Assembly (NCBI RefSeq): GCF_023100945.1
Contig: NZ_CP064689.1
Span: 496,001-560,000 of the forward strand
Length of the DNA: 64,000 nt
Direction: 5' to 3'
Source of the DNA: Bradyrhizobium sp. 200
GTDB taxonomy: Bacteria; Pseudomonadota; Alphaproteobacteria; Rhizobiales; Xanthobacteraceae
The stretch's first letter is position 1. Each line of letters starts with the position of its first letter. The notes under the pieces are model-generated. The model saw nothing but the letters and a program-made list of their open reading frames with translations. It was not told the origin of the DNA and ran no database searches. Shown piece by piece: positions 50,754 through 59,347 of the stretch. Both the position numbers and the translations under genes were made by a program.

Positions 50754-51538
50754 GTTCGTTCCAGAATATCGGCCGCATGCTGCTGCCCATCGCCGTGCTG
50801 GCGGCGGGCCTTGGCTTCTGGGAACTCGTGGTGCGCGTCAACGACATCCAGCCCTACGTGCTGCCGAGCCCTTATGTCGTGTTTCAGACGCTCGTCGGTG
50901 ACTGGCCGGTGCTGTCGGAATCGCTCGGCGTCACCCTGCTGACCACGCTGGAAGGCTTCATCGCTGCGGCGGTCGGTGGTGTCGCGCTGGCGCTGTTGTT
51001 CAATCAGTCCAAATGGCTGGAATATTCGCTGTTTCCCTATGCTGTCATCCTGCAGGTCACGCCGGTGATCGCAATTGCGCCGCTATTGCTGATCTATCTG
51101 CCGCAGCAGACTGCGGTCATCGTCTGCGCCTGGATCGTCGGTTTCTTTCCGGTCCTGTCCAACACCACGCTCGGGCTGAATTCGGTGGACCGCAATCTGG
51201 CCGGGCTGTTTCAGCTCTACGGCGCGTCACGGCTGCAGACGCTGCGGTACCTGAAACTGCCGGCGGCGCTGCCGTATATTCTCGGCGGCCTGCGGATCGC
51301 GGGCGGCTTGTCGCTGATCGGGGCCGTGGTTGCTGAAATCGCGGCAGGCACCGCGGGCGCCGGCTCCGGCCTTGCCTTCCGGATCGCCGAGTCCGGCTAT
51401 CGTCTCAACATTCCCCGAATGTTCGCGGCGTTGCTGTTGCTGTCCGTCGCCGGGATTGTCATCTATGGGCTGCTGGCGCTAGTTTCGCATCTGGTACTAC
51501 GGCGCTGGCATGAGAGCGCGCTTGGAAAGGAAAATTGA
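50750..51538 (+). CDS. ABC transporter permease
   Basis: The 262-residue permease has about six membrane segments, beginning MLLPIAVLAAGLGFWELVV. The EAA loop lies near FQLYGASRLQTLRYLKLPAA. It is coupled to the ATPase by ATGA and to the dehydrogenase by TGATG, so all parts are made from one mRNA. Confidence 0.9.
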   Translation: MSSFQNIGRMLLPIAVLAAGLGFWELVVRVNDIQPYVLPSPYVVFQTLVGDWPVLSESLGVTLLTTLEGFIAAAVGGVALALLFNQSKWLEYSLFPYAVILQVTPVIAIAPLLLIYLPQQTAVIVCAWIVGFFPVLSNTTLGLNSVDRNLAGLFQLYGASRLQTLRYLKLPAALPYILGGLRIAGGLSLIGAVVAEIAAGTAGAGSGLAFRIAESGYRLNIPRMFAALLLLSVAGIVIYGLLALVSHLVLRRWHESALGKEN

Positions 51539-52527
51539 TGGCTGCCGCGAATACTTCGTCCGAAAAGATCGATGTCCTGATCTACGGGCCAATCAGGCCG
51601 ATTCTGGAAAACGGCTTTTCGGACCAGTTCGTCCTGCATATGGCGGAGAGCCGCGCCGACCTCGAGCGCTTGACGCCCGAAACGATCGCGAAGATCCGCG
51701 GCATGGCGGTGACCTATCACATGGTGCCGGCGGACGCGAAGGCGCTGTCGCAATTTCCGAAGCTTGAGATCATCGCGAGCTTCGGCGTCGGCTACGACCA
51801 CGTCGATTCGTCTTACGCGCGCGAGCACGACATCGTCGTCACCAACACGCCTGACGTGCTGACGGAAGAAGTCGCCGACGTTGCGATGGGCTTGTTGATC
51901 TCGACCCTGCGCGAGTTCGTCAAGGCCGACCGCTATCTGCGCTCCGGCCTGTGGCACACGCAGAACTATCCCTTGAGCGCCGGCTCGCTGCGCGACCGCA
52001 AGATCGGGATCGTCGGCATGGGCCGCATCGGCCAGGCCATCGGCCGCCGGCTTGAAGCGTCGCGCGTGCCGGTTTCCTATCATTCGCGCAACCCGTCTTC
52101 GGCCGTCTCCTACAAGCACTATCCCGACCTGATGGAAATGGCGAAGGACGTGGACACGCTGATCGTGATCGTGCCCGGCGGCGCCTCCACCGCAAAGATG
52201 ATCAATGCCGACGTGCTGAAGGCGCTCGGCCCGCGCGGCGTCCTGATCAACGTCGCGCGCGGCTCTGTGGTCGACGAGCCGGCGCTGGTCGCGGCGCTGA
52301 AATCCGGCACCATTCTCGCGGCAGGCCTCGACGTCTTTGCCAACGAGCCGAACGTGCCGGACGAACTGAAGGCCATGCAAAATGTGGTCTTGTTGCCACA
52401 TATCGGCTCGGCTTCGGTGGTAACGCGTAACGCCATGGATCAGCTCGTCGTCGATAACCTGAAAAACTGGTTTGCCGGCAAGGCGCCGCTGACGCCCGTG
52501 CCGGAAACCCCGGTGAAGGGACGCTGA
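51538..52527 (+). CDS. D-2-hydroxyacid dehydrogenase family protein
   Basis: This 329-residue NAD(P)-dependent enzyme has IGIVGMGRIGQAIGRRLE as Rossmann motif and the catalytic Arg/Glu/His set: NVARGSVVDE, VFANEPNVP and LLPHIGSAS. These interconvert 2-keto and D-2-hydroxy acids; the GRHPR/hydroxypyruvate and glyoxylate reductase branch is the closest by eye. Its place inside the importer operon suggests it processes the imported molecule or its product. Confidence 0.88.
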   Translation: MAAANTSSEKIDVLIYGPIRPILENGFSDQFVLHMAESRADLERLTPETIAKIRGMAVTYHMVPADAKALSQFPKLEIIASFGVGYDHVDSSYAREHDIVVTNTPDVLTEEVADVAMGLLISTLREFVKADRYLRSGLWHTQNYPLSAGSLRDRKIGIVGMGRIGQAIGRRLEASRVPVSYHSRNPSSAVSYKHYPDLMEMAKDVDTLIVIVPGGASTAKMINADVLKALGPRGVLINVARGSVVDEPALVAALKSGTILAAGLDVFANEPNVPDELKAMQNVVLLPHIGSASVVTRNAMDQLVVDNLKNWFAGKAPLTPVPETPVKGR

Positions 52528-53228
52528 TGTTGCTTGGGCGTTCAGGCATTACCGCGGCAGCGCTGAGCGCGCTGCTTACGCTCGCCCCGCAGGTGGCGGC
52601 GCAGGATGCCTCGACGCTGAAGAAGGACATGATCGGGCAGTGGGAGCTTGCCACCACCGAGCGCAGCAAGACCTGCGTCGTCACGCTGAAGGGCGATACG
52701 ACGCCGCAGGGGCTCAAGCTCGAGCTGGAGCCCGGCTGTGCCGCGGCGCTGCCGTTTACCAAGGAAATCACGGCCTGGAATATCAAGGGGCTGGATATCG
52801 TGCGGCTGCAGGATGCCGCAGGCCAGCCGGTGATCGACCTCACCGAAGTCGAGAGCGGCATCTTCGAGGGCTTGCGGACCGGCGAGGGCGTCTACATCCT
52901 GCAAAACCTCGCCGCCGCCCGCTCGCTCGCCAAATCGATGGACCAGATGATCGGCGACTGGTCGATGGTCCGCGGCAATGGCCAGACGGTCTGTGGCCTG
53001 ACGCTGACCAACACGGAAGCCACCGGCGATAATTTCCAGGTGTTCCTGAAGCCGAAATGCGATCCCGCGGTCGCGGCCTTCGCGCCCAACCAGTGGCGGC
53101 TGGAGCGTGGGCAGATGATCCTGATGTCGGCGACGGGCCAGACCTGGCAGTTCGAGGCCGACGACAATGCGCAGTGGCGGAAGGTCCCGGATACCGCCGA
53201 TCCCCTGATCATGATGCGTGGACAATAG
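52527..53228 (+). CDS. Exported protein with two AprI/Inh-type domains
   Basis: This is a 233-residue protein with a signal peptide (MLLGRSGITAAALSALLTLA, cut near VAA-QD). Two similar units follow: MIGQWELATTERSKTCVVTL and MIGDWSMVRGNGQTVCGLTL, each a beta-rich domain with two cysteines, resembling the AprI/Inh metalloprotease inhibitor fold. Classical inhibitors have one domain and act on alkaline proteases; no protease gene is nearby. It is linked to the dehydrogenase by TGATG, an odd partner for an inhibitor. Confidence 0.75.
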   Translation: MLLGRSGITAAALSALLTLAPQVAAQDASTLKKDMIGQWELATTERSKTCVVTLKGDTTPQGLKLELEPGCAAALPFTKEITAWNIKGLDIVRLQDAAGQPVIDLTEVESGIFEGLRTGEGVYILQNLAAARSLAKSMDQMIGDWSMVRGNGQTVCGLTLTNTEATGDNFQVFLKPKCDPAVAAFAPNQWRLERGQMILMSATGQTWQFEADDNAQWRKVPDTADPLIMMRGQ

Positions 53229-53370
53229 CCCGGGGCAGGGCAGCCGATCCGTCCCGCCCGAAATATTTCCAAAGCGCCTGTCGATCCGGCGTCATCCCAT
53301 TCGTCGTCTCCCATAGCGAGCCAGTTTTGCGGGCGATCACCGCCGCATCTCGCCTAACGGGAGTTCCGCA

Positions 53371-53769
53371 ATGCGCTTCATGTATATCGTTACCTCGCCC
53401 CAGCCCGACAAAGGTCCGACGCCGGCCCTGATGGAGGCGATGGGCAAGCTCGCCGACCGGGAGATCAAGGCCGGCCGCATGCTCGATACCGGCGGGTTGA
53501 TGCCGATCGCCATGTCGGGCGCACAGGTCAGGATAACGAACGGCAAGCTGGGTGTAGTTGACGGGCCGTTCGTCGAGACCAAGGAACTGATCGGCGGTTA
53601 CGCGATCTTTGAACTCCGGGACATGGAGGAGGCCGTAGCTGCCGCGAGGGAGTTCATGCAGTTGCACCTCGAACACATGCCGGGCTGGGAAGGCACCTGC
53701 GAAGTACGCGTGCTCGCCACGCCAGGCGTGGATGGCGCCTGCGAGGCCGGCATCCGCGCCCACGCCTGA
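53371..53769 (+). CDS. YCII/DGPF-domain protein
   Basis: The 132-residue protein starts MRFMYIVTSPQPDKG and carries LGVVDGPFVETKELIGGYAI, containing the DGPF motif of YCII-related proteins. GGGAG lies upstream of the ATG. Genes of this type are the usual partners of ECF42 sigma factors, and one follows 32 bases downstream. The biochemical role is unknown. Confidence 0.88.
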   Translation: MRFMYIVTSPQPDKGPTPALMEAMGKLADREIKAGRMLDTGGLMPIAMSGAQVRITNGKLGVVDGPFVETKELIGGYAIFELRDMEEAVAAAREFMQLHLEHMPGWEGTCEVRVLATPGVDGACEAGIRAHA

Positions 53770-53800
53770 TGGCGCGGCATAGCCGATCTGGTCAGCGGCG

Positions 53801-55066
53801 ATGACGGTCGCCGACGTCCATCGCACCATCCTCGCGGTCTGGCGCATCGAGCAGCCGCGCCTGATCACCGGCCTGTCGCGGATGTTGCGCGATGTGACGC
53901 TGGCCGAAGACCTGACGCAGGAAGCCCTGGTGGCGGCGCTCGAACATTGGCCCGCCACCGGCGTTCCGGAAAAGCCGGGCGCATGGCTGATGGCCACCGC
54001 CAAACGCCGTGCGCTCGATGATTTGCGCCGCCGCAACATGCTCGCGCGCAAGCACGAGATGCTGATACGCGACCTGGAGCAGGAACAGCAGGCGATGCCC
54101 GATCCGGACGCCGGCCTGGACGACGACATCGGCGACGAATTGCTGCGGCTGATCTTCACCGCCTGCCATCCGAAATTGTCGCGGGAGGCCCGCGCGGCGC
54201 TGGCGCTGAAGATGATCTGCGGCCTGACCACGGACGAGATCGCGCGCGCCTTCCTGCAGCCGGAAGCGACCATTGCCCAGCGCATCATGCGCGCCAAGCG
54301 GACATTGTCGGACTCCGGGCTCGCCTATGAAACCCCGCGCGGCGCGCAGCTTTCGGAACGGCTGGCCTCGGTGCTGGAGGTCGTCTACCTCATCTTCAAC
54401 GAAGGCTACACGGCCGCCCGCGGCGACGAATGGCTGCGGCCGCAGCTTTGCAACGATGCCCTGCGCATGGGCCGCGTGCTGACACTGGTCGCGCCGCAGG
54501 AAGCCGAGGCCCACGGCCTGCTCGCGCTGATGGAGCTGAACGCCTCGCGCACCGCGGCGCGCACCGATGCCGCCGGCGATCCGATCCTCCTGATGGATCA
54601 GAATCGAATGCTGTGGGACCGCCTTCAGATCCGCCGCGGGTTGTCGGCGCTGGCGCGGGCCCGCGAACTCGGCGGCGGCCACGGATTCTACGCGCTGCAG
54701 GCGGCGATCGTCGCCTGTCACGCCAGCGCCGCTACGCCCGGCGAGACCGATTGGCCGCGCATCGCAGCGCTCTACGCGCAACTCGCGGCACTGGTCCGCT
54801 CACCGATCATCGAGCTCAATCGCGCGGTGGCGGTCGGCATGGCGGAAGGTCCGGCGGTGGCGCTTGTTATCGTGGACGGACTGGCGCGCGAGCCTGCGCT
54901 GAGGAACTATCATCTGCTGGGAAGCGTCCGGGGCGATCTGCTCTGCAAGCTCGGCCGCTTTGCGGAAGCCCGCGCGGCGTTCGAGGCCGCCGCGCTTGCG
55001 GGCAACAAGCGCGAACAGCAATTGTTGAAGCGGCGCGCTGCGGAGGCTGGCGCGGCAGTGGCTTGA
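53801..55066 (+). CDS. ECF42-type RNA polymerase sigma factor with C-terminal TPR-like extension
   Basis: This 421-residue sigma-70 family factor is far longer than a basic ECF factor (about 180). Region 2 is MLRDVTLAEDLTQEALVAAL and WLMATAKRRALDDLRRRN. Region 4 is LALKMICGLTTDEIARAF. After residue 190 a helical extension (FNEGYTAARGDEWLRPQLC, then HLLGSVRGDLLCKLGRFAEA) is the DUF6596/TPR part of ECF42 factors. The extension is known to be needed in that group. No anti-sigma gene is seen. A decayed copy of its 3' end lies at 60757-60852. Confidence 0.9.
   Translation: MTVADVHRTILAVWRIEQPRLITGLSRMLRDVTLAEDLTQEALVAALEHWPATGVPEKPGAWLMATAKRRALDDLRRRNMLARKHEMLIRDLEQEQQAMPDPDAGLDDDIGDELLRLIFTACHPKLSREARAALALKMICGLTTDEIARAFLQPEATIAQRIMRAKRTLSDSGLAYETPRGAQLSERLASVLEVVYLIFNEGYTAARGDEWLRPQLCNDALRMGRVLTLVAPQEAEAHGLLALMELNASRTAARTDAAGDPILLMDQNRMLWDRLQIRRGLSALARARELGGGHGFYALQAAIVACHASAATPGETDWPRIAALYAQLAALVRSPIIELNRAVAVGMAEGPAVALVIVDGLAREPALRNYHLLGSVRGDLLCKLGRFAEARAAFEAAALAGNKREQQLLKRRAAEAGAAVA
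54989..55038 (+). repeat. 3' end of the sigma gene, duplicated at 60757-60809
   Basis: GCGCGAACAGCAA, one mismatch, then TGTTGAAGCGGCGCGC (55009-55038) recurs at 60780-60809, 29 of 30 bases identical. GCCGCGCTTGCG (54989-55000) recurs at 60757-60768. The pair flanks the sit/fur/porin segment in the same orientation. Confidence 0.75.
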
Positions 55067-55075
55067 AAGGCGGCT

Positions 55076-55966
55076 TCACATCCAGGACCGACCGTTTCCG
55101 GGGTCGTTGGGCTCTGCGGCCAGAGCTGCTTCGCGCCTTTGCAGGCTTGCAGTCCTGCTCGTGACAAAGACGAAGGCGGCAATGAAGATGATGGTCATCA
55201 GCAGCACGATGGTTGGGGCCGGCGCGCTGTCGATGAAAAAAGAAAGGTACACCCCGAGGAAAGACGCAGTCACTGCGATGATGACGGCGATCGCCAGCAT
55301 AGTGCTGAACTTGCGTGTTATCAGGAAGGCGATGGCCCCCGGTGCAATCAGCATCGCAATGGCGAGGATAATGCCGACGGCCTTCAATGCGCCGACGATG
55401 GTCAGGGAAAGGATCGCCAACAACCCGTAGTGCAGGAGCCTGACCGGCAGTCCGATCGCTCTCGCTTGCGCCGGGTCGAACGCGTGGAGGAGAAGGTCGC
55501 GCCATTTGACGATGACCACGCCGGCCGCAACGGTCGCGATAATTCCGGTCTCGACGATGTCGCGGAGATCCACCCCAAGCATGTCGCCGAACAGAATGTG
55601 ATCGAGATGTACGTCGCTCTGGATCTTGACATAGAGCACGAGCCCCAGCCCGAACATGCCCGAGAACACGACCCCCATCACCGTGTCCTGCTTGATGCGG
55701 CTGTTCTCCTTGAGGAAGCCGGTCGCCAGCGCGCAGATCATGCCGGCTGCGAACGCGCCGACTGCATAGGGAAATCCGACAATGTAGGCGATCACGACGC
55801 CGGGAAAAACGGCATGCGAGATCGCATCGCCCATCAGCGACCAGCCCTTGAGGACGAGGAAGCAGGAGAGAAGTGCGGTCGGGATCGCGACCAGCACCGA
55901 GATGATCAGCGCATAGCGCATGAACTCGAGCTGGAAGGGCTGGAGGAGCGTGTCGAAGAGCGTCAT
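55076..55966 (-). CDS. sitD: Metal ABC transporter permease
   Basis: The 296-residue permease of the zinc/manganese/iron family (ABC-3) has about eight membrane segments. KGWSLMGDAISHAVFPGVVI and IVGALKAVGIILAIAMLIAPG are conserved marks. It starts at an ATG overlapping the previous permease stop (ATGA). It is the last gene of the four-gene importer; its stop is only 10 bases from the convergent sigma gene. Confidence 0.88.
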   Translation of the reverse strand: MTLFDTLLQPFQLEFMRYALIISVLVAIPTALLSCFLVLKGWSLMGDAISHAVFPGVVIAYIVGFPYAVGAFAAGMICALATGFLKENSRIKQDTVMGVVFSGMFGLGLVLYVKIQSDVHLDHILFGDMLGVDLRDIVETGIIATVAAGVVIVKWRDLLLHAFDPAQARAIGLPVRLLHYGLLAILSLTIVGALKAVGIILAIAMLIAPGAIAFLITRKFSTMLAIAVIIAVTASFLGVYLSFFIDSAPAPTIVLLMTIIFIAAFVFVTSRTASLQRREAALAAEPNDPGNGRSWM

Positions 55967-56820
55967 GAGCCTGCATCCAGCGCCTGGATCGCGCGGCGGC
56001 GGGCCGCCAGCATGCCATGCTTGGGGGCGAGGAAGAAGACCGCGAGGAAGGCCAGAGTCTGCAGGACGACGATGATTCCGCCGGTCGCGCCGTCCAGGAA
56101 ATAGCTTGCATAGGCACCGACGAAGCTCGTCGTGGATCCGATCGCAACACTGATCAAGAGCAGGCGAGGGAAGCGGTCGGTCAGCAGATAGGCGGTCGCG
56201 CCGGGAGTCACCACCATGCAGATGACGAGGAAGGCTCCGACCGTCTGCAGCGCCGCAACCGTCGAGGCAGACAGGAGCGTGAAGAACATGAGCTTGAGAA
56301 CGGTTGTGTTGAGCCCGATCGAGCGGGCGTGGGTCTCGTCGAAGAAGGTAACCATCAGATCCTTCCATTTGACGATGAGAACAGCGAACGAGACGAAGCC
56401 AATGATGGCGAGCTGCAGGGTGTCTTCCGGGGTGATCGCCAGGATGTTGCCAAGCACGATGGTCTGGATGTTCACCGAAGTCGGCGAAAGCGACACCATG
56501 AAAAGTCCGAGGCCGAAAAAGGAAGAAAAGATCAGGCCGATAATGGCGTCCTCTTTCAGCTTGGTGCGCTGGTTGAGGAAAAGCATGGCCGCTGCCGCGA
56601 GGCCGCCCGAGAAGAAAGCGCCGATCGAAAACGGCAGGCCAAGCATGTAGGCGCCGGCGACGCCGGGCACGATGGCGTGCGAAAGCGCGTCGCCGATCAG
56701 CGACCAGCCCTTCAACATCAGATAGGCGGAGAGGAATGCGCAGACCCCGCCGACGAGCGCGGAGACCCACATGGCATTGAGCATGTATCCGTAAGTGAAG
56801 GGCTCGATCAGCGAGGACAC
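55963..56820 (-). CDS. sitC: Metal ABC transporter permease
   Basis: The 285-residue ABC-3 family permease is paralogous to the next gene: KGWSLIGDALSHAIVPGVAG and TVAALQTVGAFLVICMVVTPG. Two different permeases, with A-B-C-D gene order, are typical of SitABCD/YfeABCD manganese-iron importers rather than single-permease ZnuB systems. It is coupled to both neighbours by short overlaps. Confidence 0.88.
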   Translation of the reverse strand: MSSLIEPFTYGYMLNAMWVSALVGGVCAFLSAYLMLKGWSLIGDALSHAIVPGVAGAYMLGLPFSIGAFFSGGLAAAAMLFLNQRTKLKEDAIIGLIFSSFFGLGLFMVSLSPTSVNIQTIVLGNILAITPEDTLQLAIIGFVSFAVLIVKWKDLMVTFFDETHARSIGLNTTVLKLMFFTLLSASTVAALQTVGAFLVICMVVTPGATAYLLTDRFPRLLLISVAIGSTTSFVGAYASYFLDGATGGIIVVLQTLAFLAVFFLAPKHGMLAARRRAIQALDAGS

Positions 56821-57725
56821 TAGCCGCGATCCCCATTGTCCGATGACGATTCGTGCCTGGCCGGCTTGCCGTCCTGGAAGATCACCGCCCGCTCGTCGTC
56901 GGTGATCACATCAAGCGCGCGCGGCTTGCCGCTTTCGCTTTCGTTCAGCACGAAATGCCTCAAGACGCCGCCAAAGGTCTTTTCCAGATTGGCCTGGGTG
57001 AAAATCTCGACCGTGGGTCCATAGGCGAGCACGGTACGGTTGAGGAGCACGGTGCGATCGCAGAACTCCGGCACGCTGCCGAGATTGTGCGTGGAGACCA
57101 GCATCACCCGTCCTTCATCGCGCAGCGAGCGCAGCAGCTTGACGATGGCGTCTTCGGTATTGACGTCGACGCCCGTGAAGGGTTCGTCGAGCAGGATCAC
57201 TCGCCCGTCCTGGGCAAGCGCGCGGGCGAGGAATACACGCTTCTTCTGGCCGCCGGAGAGCTCGCCGATCTGGCGCTTGCGGAAATCGCTCATGCCGACG
57301 CGGGCAAGCGCTGCTGCAACCGCTTCATGATCTGTGGCTTTGGCAAGGCGCATCATGTTCATGTGGCCATAGCGGCCCATCATCACCACGTCCTCGACGA
57401 GAACGGGGAAGTTCCAGTCGATGTCCTCGCTCTGCGGCACATAGGCGACAACGTTCTTTTTCAGTGCGGCATTGACCGGTTGGCCGAGAATCGTGATCTC
57501 GCCTCCGGCGAGGCCGACGAATCCCATGATCGCCTTGAACAGGGTGGATTTGCCGCTGCCGTTCACCCCGACGAGCGCGGTGATCGTGCCTGCCGGGATT
57601 TTGAACGTCGCATCGCGCAAGGCCGTGTGGCCGTTGCGGTAGGTGACGGTGGCGTTTCTAACGGAAAGGCCGGATCCGGCATCCGCGGACGCGGGATTGA
57701 GGAACGGATCGATCATCGCGCTCAC
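56820..57725 (-). CDS. sitB: Metal ABC transporter ATP-binding protein
   Basis: The 301-residue ATPase has Walker [11 protein letters not shown]-loop [10 protein letters not shown], signature LSGGQKKR, Walker B VILLDEP and [28 protein letters not shown] is a mark of manganese/iron ATPases (MntB/SitB). A C-terminal tail of about 50 residues ([20 protein letters not shown]) is charged and of unknown role. Coupled to sitA by ATGA. Confidence 0.9.
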   Translation of the reverse strand: MSAMIDPFLNPASADAGSGLSVRNATVTYRNGHTALRDATFKIPAGTITALVGVNGSGKSTLFKAIMGFVGLAGGEITILGQPVNAALKKNVVAYVPQSEDIDWNFPVLVEDVVMMGRYGHMNMMRLAKATDHEAVAAALARVGMSDFRKRQIGELSGGQKKRVFLARALAQDGRVILLDEPFTGVDVNTEDAIVKLLRSLRDEGRVMLVSTHNLGSVPEFCDRTVLLNRTVLAYGPTVEIFTQANLEKTFGGVLRHFVLNESESGKPRALDVITDDERAVIFQDGKPARHESSSDNGDRG

Positions 57726-58618
57726 TGTGCGAGGCCATTTGCGATCGTCTCGGACGTCACGCGTAGGAGGTCGATATAGGTCGGAACCTTCCCGTCGGCG
57801 GCGCTAAGCGAGTCCACATAGAGAACACCACCATATTTGGCCCCGGTCTCGCGGGCAACCTGCTTGGCCGGGTCCGGCGAAATAGTGCTTTCGGAAAACA
57901 CGACGCTGATCTTGTTGGCTCGCACGGCATCGATCACCTTGCGGACCTGCTGCGGCGTGCCCTGCTGATCCGCATTGATCGGCCAGAGATAAAGTTCCTT
58001 CAGGCCGAAGTCCCGGGCGAGGTAGCTGAAGGCGCCCTCGCTCGACACCAGCCATCGGCGCTCGGGCGGAATGGCCGCGAGCCTTGTCTGGATCGGAGCA
58101 ACCGCCGCTGATATCTTCTGTTTGTATGCCTCGGCATTTGCCTTGTAGGTCGCGGCGTTCTTCGGATCGTACTTTGCGAAAGCGTCGCGGATATTGTCGA
58201 CGTAGATGAGCGCCGCATTCGGCGACATCCAGGCATGCGGGTTGGGCTTGCCCTTGTAGGGCCCCTCCACGATTCCCATCGGCTTGACGCCCTGGGACAC
58301 GACGACGCCTGGAACACCTTTGAGGCGCTGGAAAAATCTTTCGAACCACAGCTCAAGATTGAGCCCGTTCCAGAGCACGAGATTTGCTTCTTGCGCCTTC
58401 AGGATGTCACCGGGCGTCGGCTGATAATTATGAATTTCGGCGTCGGGCTTGGTGATTGACTCGACGGTTGCCGCGTCGCCGGCAACATTCCGGGCCATGT
58501 CGGCGATCACCGTGAAGGTCGTGACGGCCTTGAATTTGGTTTGGGCGAACGCCGCTTCCGTCATCAGCCCAAGCGCCGCAACCGCCGCAAAAACGGCGCG
58601 CCTACCCCGATCAGACAT
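57722..58618 (-). CDS. sitA: Manganese/iron ABC transporter substrate-binding protein
   Basis: The product is 298 residues from [20 protein letters not shown], a signal peptide cut near FAQ-TK. The metal ligands of cluster A-I proteins are visible: His in [11 protein letters not shown], His in [10 protein letters not shown], Glu in [14 protein letters not shown] and Asp in [11 protein letters not shown]. The His/His/Glu/Asp set points to Mn(II) or Fe(II); zinc-binding members usually have a third His and a His-rich loop, absent here. GGAGAG-like sequence precedes the ATG. Its promoter holds a Fur-type site. Confidence 0.9.
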   Translation of the reverse strand: MSDRGRRAVFAAVAALGLMTEAAFAQTKFKAVTTFTVIADMARNVAGDAATVESITKPDAEIHNYQPTPGDILKAQEANLVLWNGLNLELWFERFFQRLKGVPGVVVSQGVKPMGIVEGPYKGKPNPHAWMSPNAALIYVDNIRDAFAKYDPKNAATYKANAEAYKQKISAAVAPIQTRLAAIPPERRWLVSSEGAFSYLARDFGLKELYLWPINADQQGTPQQVRKVIDAVRANKISVVFSESTISPDPAKQVARETGAKYGGVLYVDSLSAADGKVPTYIDLLRVTSETIANGLAQ

Positions 58619-58682
58619 TCCTTTGCTCTCCTGTGTCGTGCGCACGCCCCTGCTGCCCGCAACGGCCTGCGACGTTATGCAA

Positions 58683-58754
58683 TTGCAATTCATTCGCAAC
58701 TAGCTTGACGTCTAGCGAACCTTCAGACATTTTGCAAATGCGACTTATTCGCAA
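58683..58754. promoter_or_regulatory. Two Fur-type operators between sitA and the fur-like gene
   Basis: TTGCAATTCATTCGCAA (58683-58699) and ATGCGACTTATTCGCAA (58738-58754) share the form TTGCRA-N5-TCGCAA. They are 55 bases apart, one towards each divergent gene, with a further half-site-like TTTGCAAATG just before the second. This suggests one metalloregulator controls both sides. Confidence 0.75.
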
Positions 58755-58773
58755 ACAACACAAAGGTGGTTTC

Positions 58774-59232
58774 GTGGGGCGAAGCAGGCTTGACCAAAGG
58801 GATGTGGCGATCGCGAAGGGCTCGCGGGCACGCGATCTGCTCGCTCAGGCCGGCTTGCGGCCCACCCGGCAGCGTCTCGCGGTTGTAGAACGCCTTTTCG
58901 CCGCCGGCGGGCGACATGTGTCCGCCATCGGTCTCCATGACGAACTCGCCCGACAGGGTACGCGTGTGTCGTTGTGCTGCATCTACAGCAGCCTGCGCCG
59001 GCTCAGCGAGATCGGATTAATCCACCGCGTGCCGGTTTACGGAGAGACCGCTTATTTCGACACCAGGATTTCCCATCACCATCACTTCTATGTCGCTCAC
59101 GAAGATCGCCTGATCGACGTGCCCAGCGGCACGATCAAGGTCCAGGGCGTTCCGGCTGCGCCCGAGGGGTACGACCTCATCAGCATCGACGTGGTGCTTC
59201 GCTTGAAGCCATCCCGCCAGCCGATGCCATAG
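58774..59232 (+). CDS. Fur superfamily metalloregulator, Irr-like
   Basis: The product is 152 residues from a GTG preceded by AAAGGTGG. An upstream ATG (58738) lies inside the second operator and is less likely. The winged helix is LLAQAGLRPTRQRLAVVERL and RVSLCCIYSSLRRLSEIGLI. The dimer domain has ISHHHHFYVAHEDRLIDVP and ends ISIDVVLRLKP, which is Irr-like. No N-terminal heme-regulatory CP motif is visible, unlike Bradyrhizobium Irr itself. It probably senses manganese or iron and represses sitABCD, itself and the porins. Confidence 0.85.
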   Translation: MGRSRLDQRDVAIAKGSRARDLLAQAGLRPTRQRLAVVERLFAAGGRHVSAIGLHDELARQGTRVSLCCIYSSLRRLSEIGLIHRVPVYGETAYFDTRISHHHHFYVAHEDRLIDVPSGTIKVQGVPAAPEGYDLISIDVVLRLKPSRQPMP

Positions 59233-59308
59233 CCGCTCAATCCGCAGGGTCACCTCAGATTGGATGAACCAAAAACCACAGCCATCGCAGGGGAATACCA
59301 CCTTTCAG

Positions 59309-59325
59309 ATGCAACTGAGTTGCAA
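59309..59325. promoter_or_regulatory. Fur-type operator upstream of the OprB-type porin
   Basis: ATGCAACTGAGTTGCAA has half-sites TGCAA and TTGCA around five bases, the same geometry as the sites near sitA and the fur-like gene. It lies 23 bases from the porin GTG start, where binding would block the promoter or early transcription. Confidence 0.65.
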
Positions 59326-59347
59326 TAGCAGTAAGGATTGATTTCCA

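Noticed and set aside
55076..56836. Single 586-codon reverse frame reading through both sit permeases
   Set aside because: The two permeases lie in different frames with an ATGA overlap; the long frame's first half is out-of-frame sequence upstream of the real start at 55966.
57722..58618. Reading the binding protein as zinc-specific ZnuA
   Set aside because: No His-rich loop and an Asp/Glu-containing site; two different permeases in A-B-C-D order favour manganese or iron.
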